Shown piece by piece: positions 1 through 7,661 of a stretch of 64,000 nucleotides of DNA. The DNA is from an uncultured bacterium. Lineage in GTDB: Bacteria > Elusimicrobiota > Elusimicrobia > Elusimicrobiales > Elusimicrobiaceae. Position numbers and translations under genes: made by a program. The stretch's first letter is position 1. Each line of letters begins with the position of its first letter. Location of the stretch: the NCBI GenBank assembly GCA_949294095.1, contig CASFFZ010000009.1, positions 23,393 through 87,392 of the forward strand, in the 5' to 3' direction. The notes under the pieces were generated by a model that saw only the letters and a list, made by a program, of their open reading frames with translations, was not told where the DNA came from and searched no databases.

Positions 1-57
1 GATCTTGGGATCGGAAATTCAGTCCTCTTTTGTAGAATAAAAAACACGCTTTTCAAA

Positions 58-82
58 GGCCCGGCTCAGCCGGGCCTTTTTT
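58..82 (+). terminator. Rho-independent terminator of an upstream gene
   Basis: A perfect 9-bp GC stem (GGCCCGGCT/AGCCGGGCC, 58-76) is followed directly by a T run (77-82). It ends a transcript entering from outside the window. Bases 1-57 are too short for any gene call. Confidence 0.8.
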
Positions 83-182
83 CTGCCCGGGGCGGGCGTT
101 CTGTGCGACTTCCGCACGCTTTTGCTGCAGTCCTATTTTTAATTAGGTCTTTTTTTTACTGTTGTCTAGGCCCAAAGGCCCT

Positions 183-210
183 TTGCAAGTGATTTATTTT
201 TATCTAAACT
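183..210 (+). promoter_or_regulatory. Probable sigma70 promoter of the Cys-rich secreted gene
   Basis: TTGCAA (183-188) lies 16 bp before TAAACT (205-210), about 38 nt upstream of a GGAGG ribosome site and the ATG at 255. Both boxes are imperfect, so this is a by-eye call. Confidence 0.4.
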
Positions 211-254
211 ACAAATAAGGAAATAGCTTTGTAAGACAAATTTTTGGAGGAAAA

Positions 255-1148
255 ATGAAAAATATCAAATGGATGTTCGCTGTTTTAGCCACTGTATTTT
301 TTACAGTCCCGGCTTTTGCCCAAGGGCAAATCCAGTCCGCCCGTACCGACACGACAGCAATTTCAGCTGCCATTGAACGCGCCGCCATCAAAGCGGTACG
401 CCAACATCAACGGAAAGTTTGCTGCCGCTGCGGCGAAGAAATTTACGCCGGCCAGCATTGTGCGGCCACCGGCTATACTTCCCTTTGCACCGCACAGGAA
501 TCTAAACCCGCTTCCTATTCTGCTTCCTCCGTCCCGTCCGTCTGCCCCAAATGCGGCGAAAACTATACGATTGACGAAAAATACCACGGCGTAAAGCACG
601 TTTGCACCCCGAAAAATACGCCCGCGGAAAAAGCCCCCGTCTGCTGCCGCTGCGGCGAAGAAATCTACGCCGGCCAGCATTGCGCGGCCACCGGCTATAC
701 TTCCCTTTGCACCGAGCAGGAATATGAGCCCGCTCCCCGCACGGACAGTACCCCCTCCGTCTGCCCCAAATGCGGCGAAAACTATACGATTGACGAGAAA
801 TACCACGGCGTAAAGCATGTTTGCACCCCGAAAACGACCCAGCCCAAGGATACGGTTCGCATTACGAAAAGCGATGACCCGTGCCCCGTCTGCGGCAGAA
901 ACGCCGTACTGAAAGCCACCACTTACCAGGGCTCCTCCGCCAAGCAAGCCAAAACGGAAGAATTTTGCATTTACTGCGGAAAAGAAATTACGGCTTCTTC
1001 TCAAAAATGCACCGCCTCTGCCGGGGCGGTATGCTCCATGCGCTGCCCGGAATGCGGATTGGTGCTGAGCGAAGAAAACTTAGGGCCCGACGGAATGCAC
1101 CGTTGCAAATTTAAATTCAGAATTAAACCGGTAGCCCACGTCAAATAA
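255..1148 (+). CDS. Secreted Cys-rich protein with repeated zinc-ribbon-like motifs
   Basis: Function is unknown. A clear signal peptide (about residues 1-23, ending AFAQ) indicates export. The mature part holds repeated CxxC knuckles: a C-C-x-C-G unit at about residues 56-78 is repeated at about 130-152, and a VCPKCGENY unit at about 97 is repeated at about 170. More degenerate CPVCG, FCIYCGK and RCPECG motifs follow towards the C-terminus. The two repeats are almost identical in DNA, with a period of about 220 nt, so the duplication is recent. The start is well supported by GGAGG 4-5 nt upstream. Paired CxxC motifs normally bind zinc in the cytoplasm. In an exported protein they could be disulfides or metal sites. 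The gene stands alone, with its own promoter and terminator. Confidence 0.75.
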   Translation: MKNIKWMFAVLATVFFTVPAFAQGQIQSARTDTTAISAAIERAAIKAVRQHQRKVCCRCGEEIYAGQHCAATGYTSLCTAQESKPASYSASSVPSVCPKCGENYTIDEKYHGVKHVCTPKNTPAEKAPVCCRCGEEIYAGQHCAATGYTSLCTEQEYEPAPRTDSTPSVCPKCGENYTIDEKYHGVKHVCTPKTTQPKDTVRITKSDDPCPVCGRNAVLKATTYQGSSAKQAKTEEFCIYCGKEITASSQKCTASAGAVCSMRCPECGLVLSEENLGPDGMHRCKFKFRIKPVAHVK

Positions 1149-1172
1149 ACACACATTGCTTTTTATGTTTCT

Positions 1173-1199
1173 CCCCGCTTCTCCGGCGGGGATTTTTTT
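1173..1199 (+). terminator. Rho-independent terminator
   Basis: The stem CCCCGC/GCGGGG (1173-1191) has a 7-nt loop and is followed by seven T. It closes the transcript of the Cys-rich secreted gene. Confidence 0.75.
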
Positions 1200-1298
1200 G
1201 ATATTTTTTACACGCACCTATAGAAAAAAATGTACAATAAAAAATTGTTGGTCGGCCCGTACCCGTAATTTTTCTGCCGGCCCGAAAGAGGTTATGCT

Positions 1299-2651
1299 AT
1301 GACCATTCAAAGAAATGCAGAAGAAAAAGAAAAAATTAAAGAAATCTTAGCCGCCGCCGAGCAGAACAATATCCAAATCATCAAATTATGGTTTGTAGAC
1401 ATTTTGGGAAACTTAAAATCGCTTTCTCTTTCGTACCGGGAATTTGAATATGCAATGAATGAAGGAATGGGGTTTGACGGTTCCTCGGTGGAAGGCTTTG
1501 CGCGGTTGTATGAATCGGACTTGGTAGCCTTGCCGGATTTGGACACTTTCCAAATGTTTCCGCCGGAATTTACCGGGGCGCCGATTGCCCGCTTTTTCTG
1601 TGATATCAAAACCACGGAGGGAAAACAGTTTGAAGGAGACCCCCGCTATATCCTGAAAAAAAACCTGGCGGAAATGAAAAAAGCCGGCTTTGACCAATTT
1701 ATGGTAGGCCCGGAATTGGAGTATTTTTATTTCAAAGACAACAAACACCCCGAAACGTTGGATTGCGGCGGCTATTTTGACACGATTCCTTTAGATTCCT
1801 CCTATGCCGTGCGCCGCCAAACGATGCAAATGCTGGAAAAATTGGGCATTCACGTGGAATACTCCCACCACGAGGTAGCCCCCTCCCAGCACGAAATTGA
1901 CCTTCGTTACGACGAAGCTATGAAAATGGCAGACCAGGTCATCACTTACCGAACGGTTGTAAAGCAAGTGGCCGCCGCCAACGGCATTTACGCTACTTTT
2001 ATGCCCAAACCAATCGCCAACGTCAACGGCAGCGGCATGCATGTGCATCAATCCTTATTTGCAAACGGTTCAAACGCTTTTTTTGACGCCAAAGACCCGC
2101 TGTACTTATCCCAAACGGCACGCCACTACATTGCGGGCATTTTAGCCAATGTAAAAGAAATCTGCTCCGTGACAGACCAGTGGGTAAACTCGTATAAACG
2201 CTTAGTTCCCGGCTTTGAAGCCCCGGCCTATATTGCCTGGGGCCGCAAAAACCGCAGCGCCCTGGTGCGCATTCCGCAAGCCAAGCAGGGCAAACCGAAC
2301 GCTACCCGCATTGAGTGCCGTTTCCCGGATCCGGCCTGCAACCCCTACCTGGCTTTTGCCGTTATGCTCGGCGCCGGATTAGACGGCATTAAACGCAAGC
2401 TGCCCGTCCCGCCGATTACGGAAGAAAACATCTTCCAAATGACGCCGCAGGAACGCAAAAAACACGGCATTGATACCCTGCCTGCGTATTTGTATGAAGC
2501 CGTTAACTACACGCGCCATTCCAATTTGGTGCGCCAAGTATTGGGCGAGCATACGTTCGAAAAATTCATTGCCAACAAAGATATTGAGTGGGATAATTAC
2601 CGCACCCATGTGTCCAGCTATGAGCTGGAAAAATATCTCTCGGTGCTTTAA
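1299..2651 (+). CDS. glnA: Glutamine synthetase type I (GSI-alpha-like)
   Basis: ATP-dependent amidation of glutamate with ammonium to glutamine, cytoplasmic, acting as a dodecamer in known family members. The 450-aa protein shows the family landmarks in order: beta-grasp N-domain with FDGSS (59-63), the metal-binding glutamates in GPELEYF (137-143), HHEVAPSQHEID (190-201), NGSGMHVH (243-250), and an NRSALVRIP segment for nucleotide and glutamate binding. The length is about 20 residues below the enterobacterial enzyme, as in GSI-alpha. No adenylylation-loop tyrosine motif is obvious, so control by adenylylation is unlikely. An AAAGAGGT ribosome site sits 6-7 nt before the ATG. The gene is monocistronic between two terminators. 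Confidence 0.95.
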   Translation: MTIQRNAEEKEKIKEILAAAEQNNIQIIKLWFVDILGNLKSLSLSYREFEYAMNEGMGFDGSSVEGFARLYESDLVALPDLDTFQMFPPEFTGAPIARFFCDIKTTEGKQFEGDPRYILKKNLAEMKKAGFDQFMVGPELEYFYFKDNKHPETLDCGGYFDTIPLDSSYAVRRQTMQMLEKLGIHVEYSHHEVAPSQHEIDLRYDEAMKMADQVITYRTVVKQVAAANGIYATFMPKPIANVNGSGMHVHQSLFANGSNAFFDAKDPLYLSQTARHYIAGILANVKEICSVTDQWVNSYKRLVPGFEAPAYIAWGRKNRSALVRIPQAKQGKPNATRIECRFPDPACNPYLAFAVMLGAGLDGIKRKLPVPPITEENIFQMTPQERKKHGIDTLPAYLYEAVNYTRHSNLVRQVLGEHTFEKFIANKDIEWDNYRTHVSSYELEKYLSVL

Positions 2652-2671
2652 CGCGCCGCACGCTCTCAACG

Positions 2672-2699
2672 CACCCCGGCCAAGCCGGGGTGTTTTTTT
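2672..2699 (+). terminator. glnA terminator
   Basis: A perfect 9-bp stem (CACCCCGGC/GCCGGGGTG) with a 3-nt loop is followed by seven T. Confidence 0.9.
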
Positions 2700-2713
2700 G
2701 CGCATCCACCCAT

Positions 2714-2745
2714 AAAAAAAATGCCCCATGCATACGCATGGGGCA
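2714..2745 (-). terminator. Terminator at the end of the T4P operon
   Basis: The stem GCCCCATGC/GCATGGGGC is followed, read on the minus strand, by seven T (A run at 2714-2720). It lies just beyond the stop of the metallopeptidase gene and marks the end of the minus-strand pilus operon. Confidence 0.8.
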
Positions 2746-2765
2746 CTGCAAAGCGGGTATTTTTA

Positions 2766-4346
2766 TTATTTATCTGCCCAGCGCCAGAAGTTATCCTCAA
2801 AATTAGCAATACTGCTATACCGATAAGCGCGGCCCAAGGCCTTCTCTACCGAGTAGGGCCGGTAAACCGTTTTTCCGCGGGAATCCTTGACTAAAAACCC
2901 GGTAGAAGGATTTCGCACCGCTTCCCCTTCGGCAAGCAAACGGGTAAATTGTTCAAACTGCATGCGATTGGAAGGAGAGGTTCCCCCCGCCGGATTTAAC
3001 AGGAAACGCACCATTAAATAGGCTTGAAAATACCAATCCTGTGTTTTGCCGCGGCCCTCGGCCGCAGCCAACGACCCCTCTTCCATAAACTCGGCAAAGG
3101 GAACCAAATACAGCGGCTTGCCTTTCTTTTGGGAGGTAAATTTCTTGGCGGAAGTGCCAAACATGGAAGACGAACCGAAAGAAGCCACCTCGGTAGAGGG
3201 ATCCCGCTGGAAATTAAGCGTTTTAAAATCATTATTCCACGGCCCGCCTTTCATCCCATTATAGGCTTGGTCTTCCAATAACACCGCCAAGCCTTCATCC
3301 AGCCAGGTAGGCGTCATGATGCGGCCGGTTTTGTGGCTGTCAAAAAATTGCTGGGTAAAAATATGGGTCAGTTCGTGGGTAAAAACTTCCTTCAGCTCCT
3401 GGTTTTTGCCGGGTTCGTCATACACCACAATTTCTCCGCGGGTAGGATACGCCAGGGCCCGCGTCCAAGCTTTGGCATTCGGCTCATGACGCAGATAAGA
3501 TTGATGATCTTGATATACAAATACCCGCACCCGGCCGGACATCATCCACGGAATAAAGCGGCGCAGCGTCTGATAGGCCGATTCAAACGTCATGGACATA
3601 TTGGAAGAACTGATGCCCGTCGTGCGTTTTTGGGTGTAAATATCAAAATGCGTGCTTTTGGACAAGACCCACGTAACCCCCGGGCGGAAATCGTTGGGAT
3701 TAAATTTTTTATTCGGGGCCGGCACCGTTTTGGGCCGATTTTGTGCGGCCGAAGGCGGAATCATGCGCCCGATATTCTGCAAGGCTTCTTTGGACTTTTC
3801 AAGCATTTTTACGGCATATTCCAGCTCCGCATCGGCGGCTGCCTCTTCGGCAGACGGTTCTTCCCCTTCCGGGGAGGACGCCTGCTGGGAAGGCGGCAGC
3901 AAGGCATTAGACTTTTCAATATCCTGCTCCAGCTCGGTGGGTTTGGCCTGGCCCGTTGCTTGCGCCCGTTTCTCCTTGGCTTGCTGCACCCGTTTGGCCG
4001 CCGCCGGAGAAAGCTGTTTGGCCGGCGCAGAAACCGTCGTCTGTACGCTCTGTACCGTTCCCCCCATTTCAAGCGGCATATCCAAAGTAGTGGCAGAAGC
4101 TGCCGCCGGCTGCTGAGCCACCGCCACGGCAGCCGGCGGAGGAACTTCTATAGAAGAAGCCGTCCCCGCTACGCTGGATGAATTTTGCAAAGATTGTTTT
4201 AATAGATCTATATTAGACTGCGGCGTCTGCACCGCCGTGGATACCTGAATAGAGGGCGAAACCGCCGGCGCAGCAGCCGGTTGCTGGGCGTTGGCCGCCC
4301 CAACGGCACACACAAACGGCAGAAACAGCAGCAGGCTTTTTTTCAT
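2766..4346 (-). CDS. Secreted HExxH metallopeptidase-like protein, last gene of the T4P operon
   Basis: An exported protein with a signal peptide (MKKSLLLFLPFVCAVGAANAQ), a long Ala/Pro/Gln-rich region (about residues 20-220) and a C-terminal peptidase-MA-like domain. The zinc motif HELTH is at about residue 325, and a second glutamate in WLDEGLA lies about 25 residues further on, which is gluzincin spacing. A frame extension to 4364 exists and overlaps the preceding minor-pilin stop as ATGA. AAGGAA sits 9 nt before the inner ATG, so I place the start at 4346. The position directly after the minor prepilins suggests a role in pilus maturation or surface proteolysis. This is an inference, and the substrate is unknown. 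Confidence 0.75.
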   Translation of the reverse strand: MKKSLLLFLPFVCAVGAANAQQPAAAPAVSPSIQVSTAVQTPQSNIDLLKQSLQNSSSVAGTASSIEVPPPAAVAVAQQPAAASATTLDMPLEMGGTVQSVQTTVSAPAKQLSPAAAKRVQQAKEKRAQATGQAKPTELEQDIEKSNALLPPSQQASSPEGEEPSAEEAAADAELEYAVKMLEKSKEALQNIGRMIPPSAAQNRPKTVPAPNKKFNPNDFRPGVTWVLSKSTHFDIYTQKRTTGISSSNMSMTFESAYQTLRRFIPWMMSGRVRVFVYQDHQSYLRHEPNAKAWTRALAYPTRGEIVVYDEPGKNQELKEVFTHELTHIFTQQFFDSHKTGRIMTPTWLDEGLAVLLEDQAYNGMKGGPWNNDFKTLNFQRDPSTEVASFGSSSMFGTSAKKFTSQKKGKPLYLVPFAEFMEEGSLAAAEGRGKTQDWYFQAYLMVRFLLNPAGGTSPSNRMQFEQFTRLLAEGEAVRNPSTGFLVKDSRGKTVYRPYSVEKALGRAYRYSSIANFEDNFWRWADK

Positions 4347-4360
4347 AGGAATTATTTCCT

Positions 4361-4789
4361 TCATAAGGTGTCATTTTCCGATTCAATGGTATAAGTTAAT
4401 TCACATTTGCGGTTATTATCGGCGTCCGGATAGGTAGTGTTAAATTCAGCCGTTATATCGTACTCCGTACCATTTACCGTAATATGACACGTATGGGAGC
4501 GCACGGAATTAGCCGAGGAACAATCGGAAGAAATATCAGAAGAATTGCAGTACATGATGCATTGATCTAAGTCCCGCGCGAAAGTTTCCGCACTTTTGAC
4601 AGACCACATCGTATTCACTTCCGCCATGCACGAATTGATTAACATTTGCGCCGAAACGGTGCGCCGCGTTTTGCGCGCAGCCGTCGTACGCGATAAACTG
4701 GCACGCAACAGCATCGTAGCCATCCCGGCCAAAATAACCGTAATTAACAGCACTTGCAGCAACGCCGCTCCTTTTTTATTTCGTTTCAT
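4361..4789 (-). CDS. Minor prepilin, PilX/GspK-like
   Basis: A 142-aa protein with a short basic leader (KRNKKG) before a hydrophobic helix starting AALLQVLLITVILAGMA, which is the class III signal layout of type IV prepilins. Position +5 is Gln rather than the usual Glu, as expected for the PilX/GspK class that sits at the pilus tip. Four or more Cys in the C-terminal domain may form disulfides. The start at 4789 is chosen because GAGGGG lies 8 nt upstream. The frame extends to a GTG at 4795 without its own site. It is the last of six prepilin genes and its TGA overlaps the ATG of the metallopeptidase reading frame. Confidence 0.7.
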   Translation of the reverse strand: MKRNKKGAALLQVLLITVILAGMATMLLRASLSRTTAARKTRRTVSAQMLINSCMAEVNTMWSVKSAETFARDLDQCIMYCNSSDISSDCSSANSVRSHTCHITVNGTEYDITAEFNTTYPDADNNRKCELTYTIESENDTL

Positions 4790-4801
4790 ATACACAACCC
4801 C

Positions 4802-5536
4802 TCAGTCTTCCACTCTAAACCCGTTTGGCAGCATAAAGGTTTCTTCTACTACATCGTTTACAATAGGCGTACTGGGCAGTTCCGTAATCAGTTTTACCAC
4901 CAAAACGCTCCCCAAGTCCTTCCGGCGGGAGTCTTCCGTGGTAGAGTCTTCCTCGCTATATACGGAATCGGTAGCCGAGAGGCGAAATAAGGGAACCGGA
5001 TAATACTGTGCATCTCCGGCAGAACCAATCGGCGGGATATATTTTACATTATGCAAAAATACTTCAAAATCGTCATCCGTCTGCGGATTGCCGCAAACAG
5101 GGGTGGCCGAATTCCACGAAGGAAGATTTTCTTCTTCCCGGCGGTAAATGGTGCCTCTGGACAAGGCTCCCTCCGGCGTAGCCTGGGTGCCCCCCGTTAC
5201 AAAACAATACGTAATAAACGAAGGGGAGGATAAATCGTTAATAATCGTATTGTCCAACCCCGCATTTTTGGCCAGCACCAACAGCGGCGTGACGTCACCA
5301 GCCGAAGACGAATCAATCCGCCCGCGGACATACATTACCCGGCTGGCGCTGTGGATGTCCTCGCGCAGCTGCCGCAAAGCTATAGACAAATTGTTGCGCA
5401 ATAAAATTTTGCTTCGTCCCACCCCTGCTTCCCGCGAAGCCGCCGTGGTAAGCGAGGCAAGCGCCACCCCGATAATGCCCACAATCATTACCGCAAGTAA
5501 AATTTCCGTTAAAGTAAATCCTTTGTTTTTGTTCAT
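4802..5536 (-). CDS. Minor prepilin, PilW/GspJ-like
   Basis: A 244-aa prepilin. It has a leader MNKNKG, then FTLTEILLAVMIVGIIGVALA with Glu at +5, the prepilin-peptidase and methylation motif. A helix with LRNNLSIALRQLREDIHSASR follows, typical of PilW/GspJ, which are larger than the other minor pseudopilins. It overlaps the upstream PilV-like gene by 4 nt, indicating translational coupling. Its likely job is in the minor-pilin priming complex with the adjacent PilV-, PilX- and FimT-like proteins. The subtype assignment is by size, order and helix pattern only. Confidence 0.75.
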   Translation of the reverse strand: MNKNKGFTLTEILLAVMIVGIIGVALASLTTAASREAGVGRSKILLRNNLSIALRQLREDIHSASRVMYVRGRIDSSSAGDVTPLLVLAKNAGLDNTIINDLSSPSFITYCFVTGGTQATPEGALSRGTIYRREEENLPSWNSATPVCGNPQTDDDFEVFLHNVKYIPPIGSAGDAQYYPVPLFRLSATDSVYSEEDSTTEDSRRKDLGSVLVVKLITELPSTPIVNDVVEETFMLPNGFRVED

Positions 5537-6039
5537 AACGTAAACCCGTTACACGTAATGGAAAAGCGTACGCTTAAAATAGACGCATAGGGAGACCCGC
5601 CCCATCCCGTCGCCATCCCGTTTATGCCGTAGCGGTTAAAAAAAGGAATAGACATATTCACTTTTTCCGTACCGGTGGTATACGAAAAACTGGACGTATT
5701 CCGATCGCAAATGGGCGGAAGCATACAATTAATATAATGCGTCGTACCGATGGAAAGCGGCGTGCTGTCGTTGCCGCACAAGCCGTTTTGCAATTCCGTG
5801 GGGATGGAAGTGGGTTCCGAGGAAAGGTAGAGCGTGGGCGGATACATCTGCAATTGTTCGTGGGCTTTTTCCACCGCCAAAATCATAGATTCCCGAATAT
5901 CCGGGCTTCCGGATTTGCGCGATACGGACAACAACACCCCAAACGTTCCGGCCGCCACCAGCGCCAGCAGACCCAAGGAGATCAGCCCCTCCAAAACCGT
6001 TACACCTGTTTTTTTAGTTAAAATTTTTTTCATCGCCAT
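5533..6039 (-). CDS. Minor prepilin, PilV/GspI-like
   Basis: A 168-aa prepilin with leader KKILTKKTG and processed start VTVLEGLISLGLLALVAAG, Glu at +5. The N-terminal VTVLE motif and the size fit PilV/GspI. The frame opens at 6054, but GGAG lies 7 nt before the ATG at 6039, so that start is used. A further ATG at 6033 is possible. It lies between the FimT/GspH-like and PilW/GspJ-like genes, with overlap at its 3' end. Confidence 0.7.
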   Translation of the reverse strand: MAMKKILTKKTGVTVLEGLISLGLLALVAAGTFGVLLSVSRKSGSPDIRESMILAVEKAHEQLQMYPPTLYLSSEPTSIPTELQNGLCGNDSTPLSIGTTHYINCMLPPICDRNTSSFSYTTGTEKVNMSIPFFNRYGINGMATGWGGSPYASILSVRFSITCNGFTL

Positions 6040-6043
6040 GCCC

Positions 6044-6616
6044 CTACTCCGCACTATCCGCCACTTTCATGGATTGGTCTACAAAAATATAATAATCGTC
6101 TTTCGTATACTTGTTTCCGGCTCCGTCCGCCCCGCGTACCACCACAAAAGGGGTATTGCTGCCGGTAGCTTCCGTTATTTGGCATTTTTCCGGCTGGGCC
6201 CCGCCTCTAACCGGATTGCAGGTGCAAAACTCATAAGGAAGCCCCAAAAAATCTTTGTACGAAAGATAGCCGCACGCAAATAACTGCGAAATGGCCGAAC
6301 GCGAAGCGTTTTGCGTGGTGCTGTTTTGATAGGGGATTCCGTCCGAACTGGGCGACACGCACGTAGCCGGCGAGGCCAGCAGCACATTTTCACCGGCGTC
6401 GGTGGACGGAATGAAACAATCTTCCTGCACGCCCAGCCCGCGGCTTACTTGGTAATACATCCGCATCGCCTCCGCCAATTTTTTGGAAGCCGTTTGCGCC
6501 TGCCCGTTTCTGATTTCAAACCGTACAGACCGAAACACCGGCACTGCCATAGAAACCACTACGGCAATAACCAACAGCACGGCTAAAATTTCCATCAGCG
6601 TAAACCCTTTTTTCAT
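6044..6616 (-). CDS. Prepilin, FimT/GspH-like
   Basis: A 190-aa prepilin with a very short leader MKKG and FTLMEILAVLLVIAVVVSMAVP, Glu at +5, the Pro at about +22 kinking the helix. Six or more Cys residues are spread through the globular domain. It sits three bases downstream of the major-like prepilin in the operon and just upstream of the PilV-like gene, the usual place for the FimT/GspH type of minor pilin. Function within the fibre cannot be told from sequence. Confidence 0.75.
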   Translation of the reverse strand: MKKGFTLMEILAVLLVIAVVVSMAVPVFRSVRFEIRNGQAQTASKKLAEAMRMYYQVSRGLGVQEDCFIPSTDAGENVLLASPATCVSPSSDGIPYQNSTTQNASRSAISQLFACGYLSYKDFLGLPYEFCTCNPVRGGAQPEKCQITEATGSNTPFVVVRGADGAGNKYTKDDYYIFVDQSMKVADSAE

Positions 6617-6619
6617 ATT

Positions 6620-7081
6620 TTAATTGGCTCCCGCCACTTCTAACGGACCGCCCGCTCTCGCTATACAATACAGATAGCCTTTGTCTTCCAAATAACGGTT
6701 GGGCAATTTGCTGCTCTTTCCGGACATGCACGCCAAATACGAAGTGCCCGAACAAAGCGAAGAATCATTATCCCCCCCGCATATTTCAAACGTAAAATAC
6801 TCGTCCGTATCCAGATCCAAAAAGCTTCTTTCCAAGTATCCGCAGCTTACCAAATTTGCAATGTTCAACGTAGTGGAAGAGGTAATCAGCGTACACGCGG
6901 CCGGATCCAACTGATATTTTTGCACCGCGCCCGACAAAGCTTCCACCTTCGCTTTGGCCCCCGCCACGCGGGTATCCGCCGCACTGTTGCGATATGCCAC
7001 CGTGGCAAACACGGCTAAAATACCAATAATCGTAGCCGCAATCAAAAGTTCAATCAATGTAAACCCTTTTTTCTGTTTCAT
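6620..7081 (-). CDS. Prepilin, PilE/PilA-like
   Basis: A 153-aa prepilin: leader MKQKKG, then FTLIELLIAATIIGILAVFATVAYRNSAADTRV with Glu at +5. The size and the conserved IELLIAATIIGILA helix fit a major pilin or major pseudopilin. Cys residues occur near the C-terminus (a D-region-like disulfide is possible). It is followed three bases later by the next prepilin gene. Confidence 0.8.
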   Translation of the reverse strand: MKQKKGFTLIELLIAATIIGILAVFATVAYRNSAADTRVAGAKAKVEALSGAVQKYQLDPAACTLITSSTTLNIANLVSCGYLERSFLDLDTDEYFTFEICGGDNDSSLCSGTSYLACMSGKSSKLPNRYLEDKGYLYCIARAGGPLEVAGAN

Positions 7082-7133
7082 AAAACCCTTTTATTAAAGT
7101 ATTGTGCAGGTTTAAAATGTTGTCAAGCCATTC

Positions 7134-7649
7134 TTATTTCGTAATCCGCCTGATGGTGCCGTCCTTTAAATAAACAGCTCCATAATACTGCCCCTTGGTC
7201 GAACGGGAACTGTATCTGGGATCATACATGCACACCACTACATCCGAGTCCCCTTGGCAGCAATTGGAGGTGGTGGCAGTATTCACGGGGCACAAAGAAA
7301 AATAATACCCCTTGTACGAATTGCTTAGGTCAAAGGGAATGGGAGCCATATATTTCCGCGCAAACAACGCCACCTTAGCGTTACTGGAAGTAATTTCCGC
7401 ATCATCCGCCAAGACAGTTGTTTGCCAAGCCGTGATTACATTAGTCGCTTGGGTCGGGAAGTCAAAATCTATATCTTGCTGCAGCATCCTCACCCCGTTT
7501 CCAAAATCCATCAGCACGCCTTGTGCCGCCAAAAAACGGTTGCGGTCTTGCGCTTTTTTATACGCCGGCACGGCAAATGCCGCCACCGATACGGCAATCA
7601 CCACCACAATCAAAACTTCCAACAGGGTAAAACCGTTCTTCTGTCCCAT
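7134..7649 (-). CDS. Prepilin, GspG/GspH-like
   Basis: A 171-aa prepilin: leader MGQKNG, mature start FTLLEVLIVVVIAVSVAAFAVPAYKKAQDRNR with Glu at +5. The globular part has a CPVNTATTSNCC cluster and a C-terminal YGAVYLKDGTIRRITK tail. It is the first prepilin gene after the platform protein gene, 12 nt downstream, so expression is tied to the motor genes. A 52-nt gap separates it from the next prepilin gene. Confidence 0.75.
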   Translation of the reverse strand: MGQKNGFTLLEVLIVVVIAVSVAAFAVPAYKKAQDRNRFLAAQGVLMDFGNGVRMLQQDIDFDFPTQATNVITAWQTTVLADDAEITSSNAKVALFARKYMAPIPFDLSNSYKGYYFSLCPVNTATTSNCCQGDSDVVVCMYDPRYSSRSTKGQYYGAVYLKDGTIRRITK

Positions 7650-7661
7650 ATGCTGCTCCTG

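Noticed and set aside
363..1004. Minus-strand frame opposite the Cys-rich secreted gene
   Set aside because: It is a repeat-driven antisense shadow (Phe/Gly/Ala-rich) of the clearly exported + strand protein.
1233..1238. TACAAT as glnA -10 box
   Set aside because: No acceptable -35 at 16-18 bp and no extended -10. It is possible but too weak to list as a promoter.
3333..4181. Long + strand frame opposite the metallopeptidase gene
   Set aside because: It is an Arg/Gly/His-rich antisense shadow of a gene with a signal peptide, HELTH motif and operon context.
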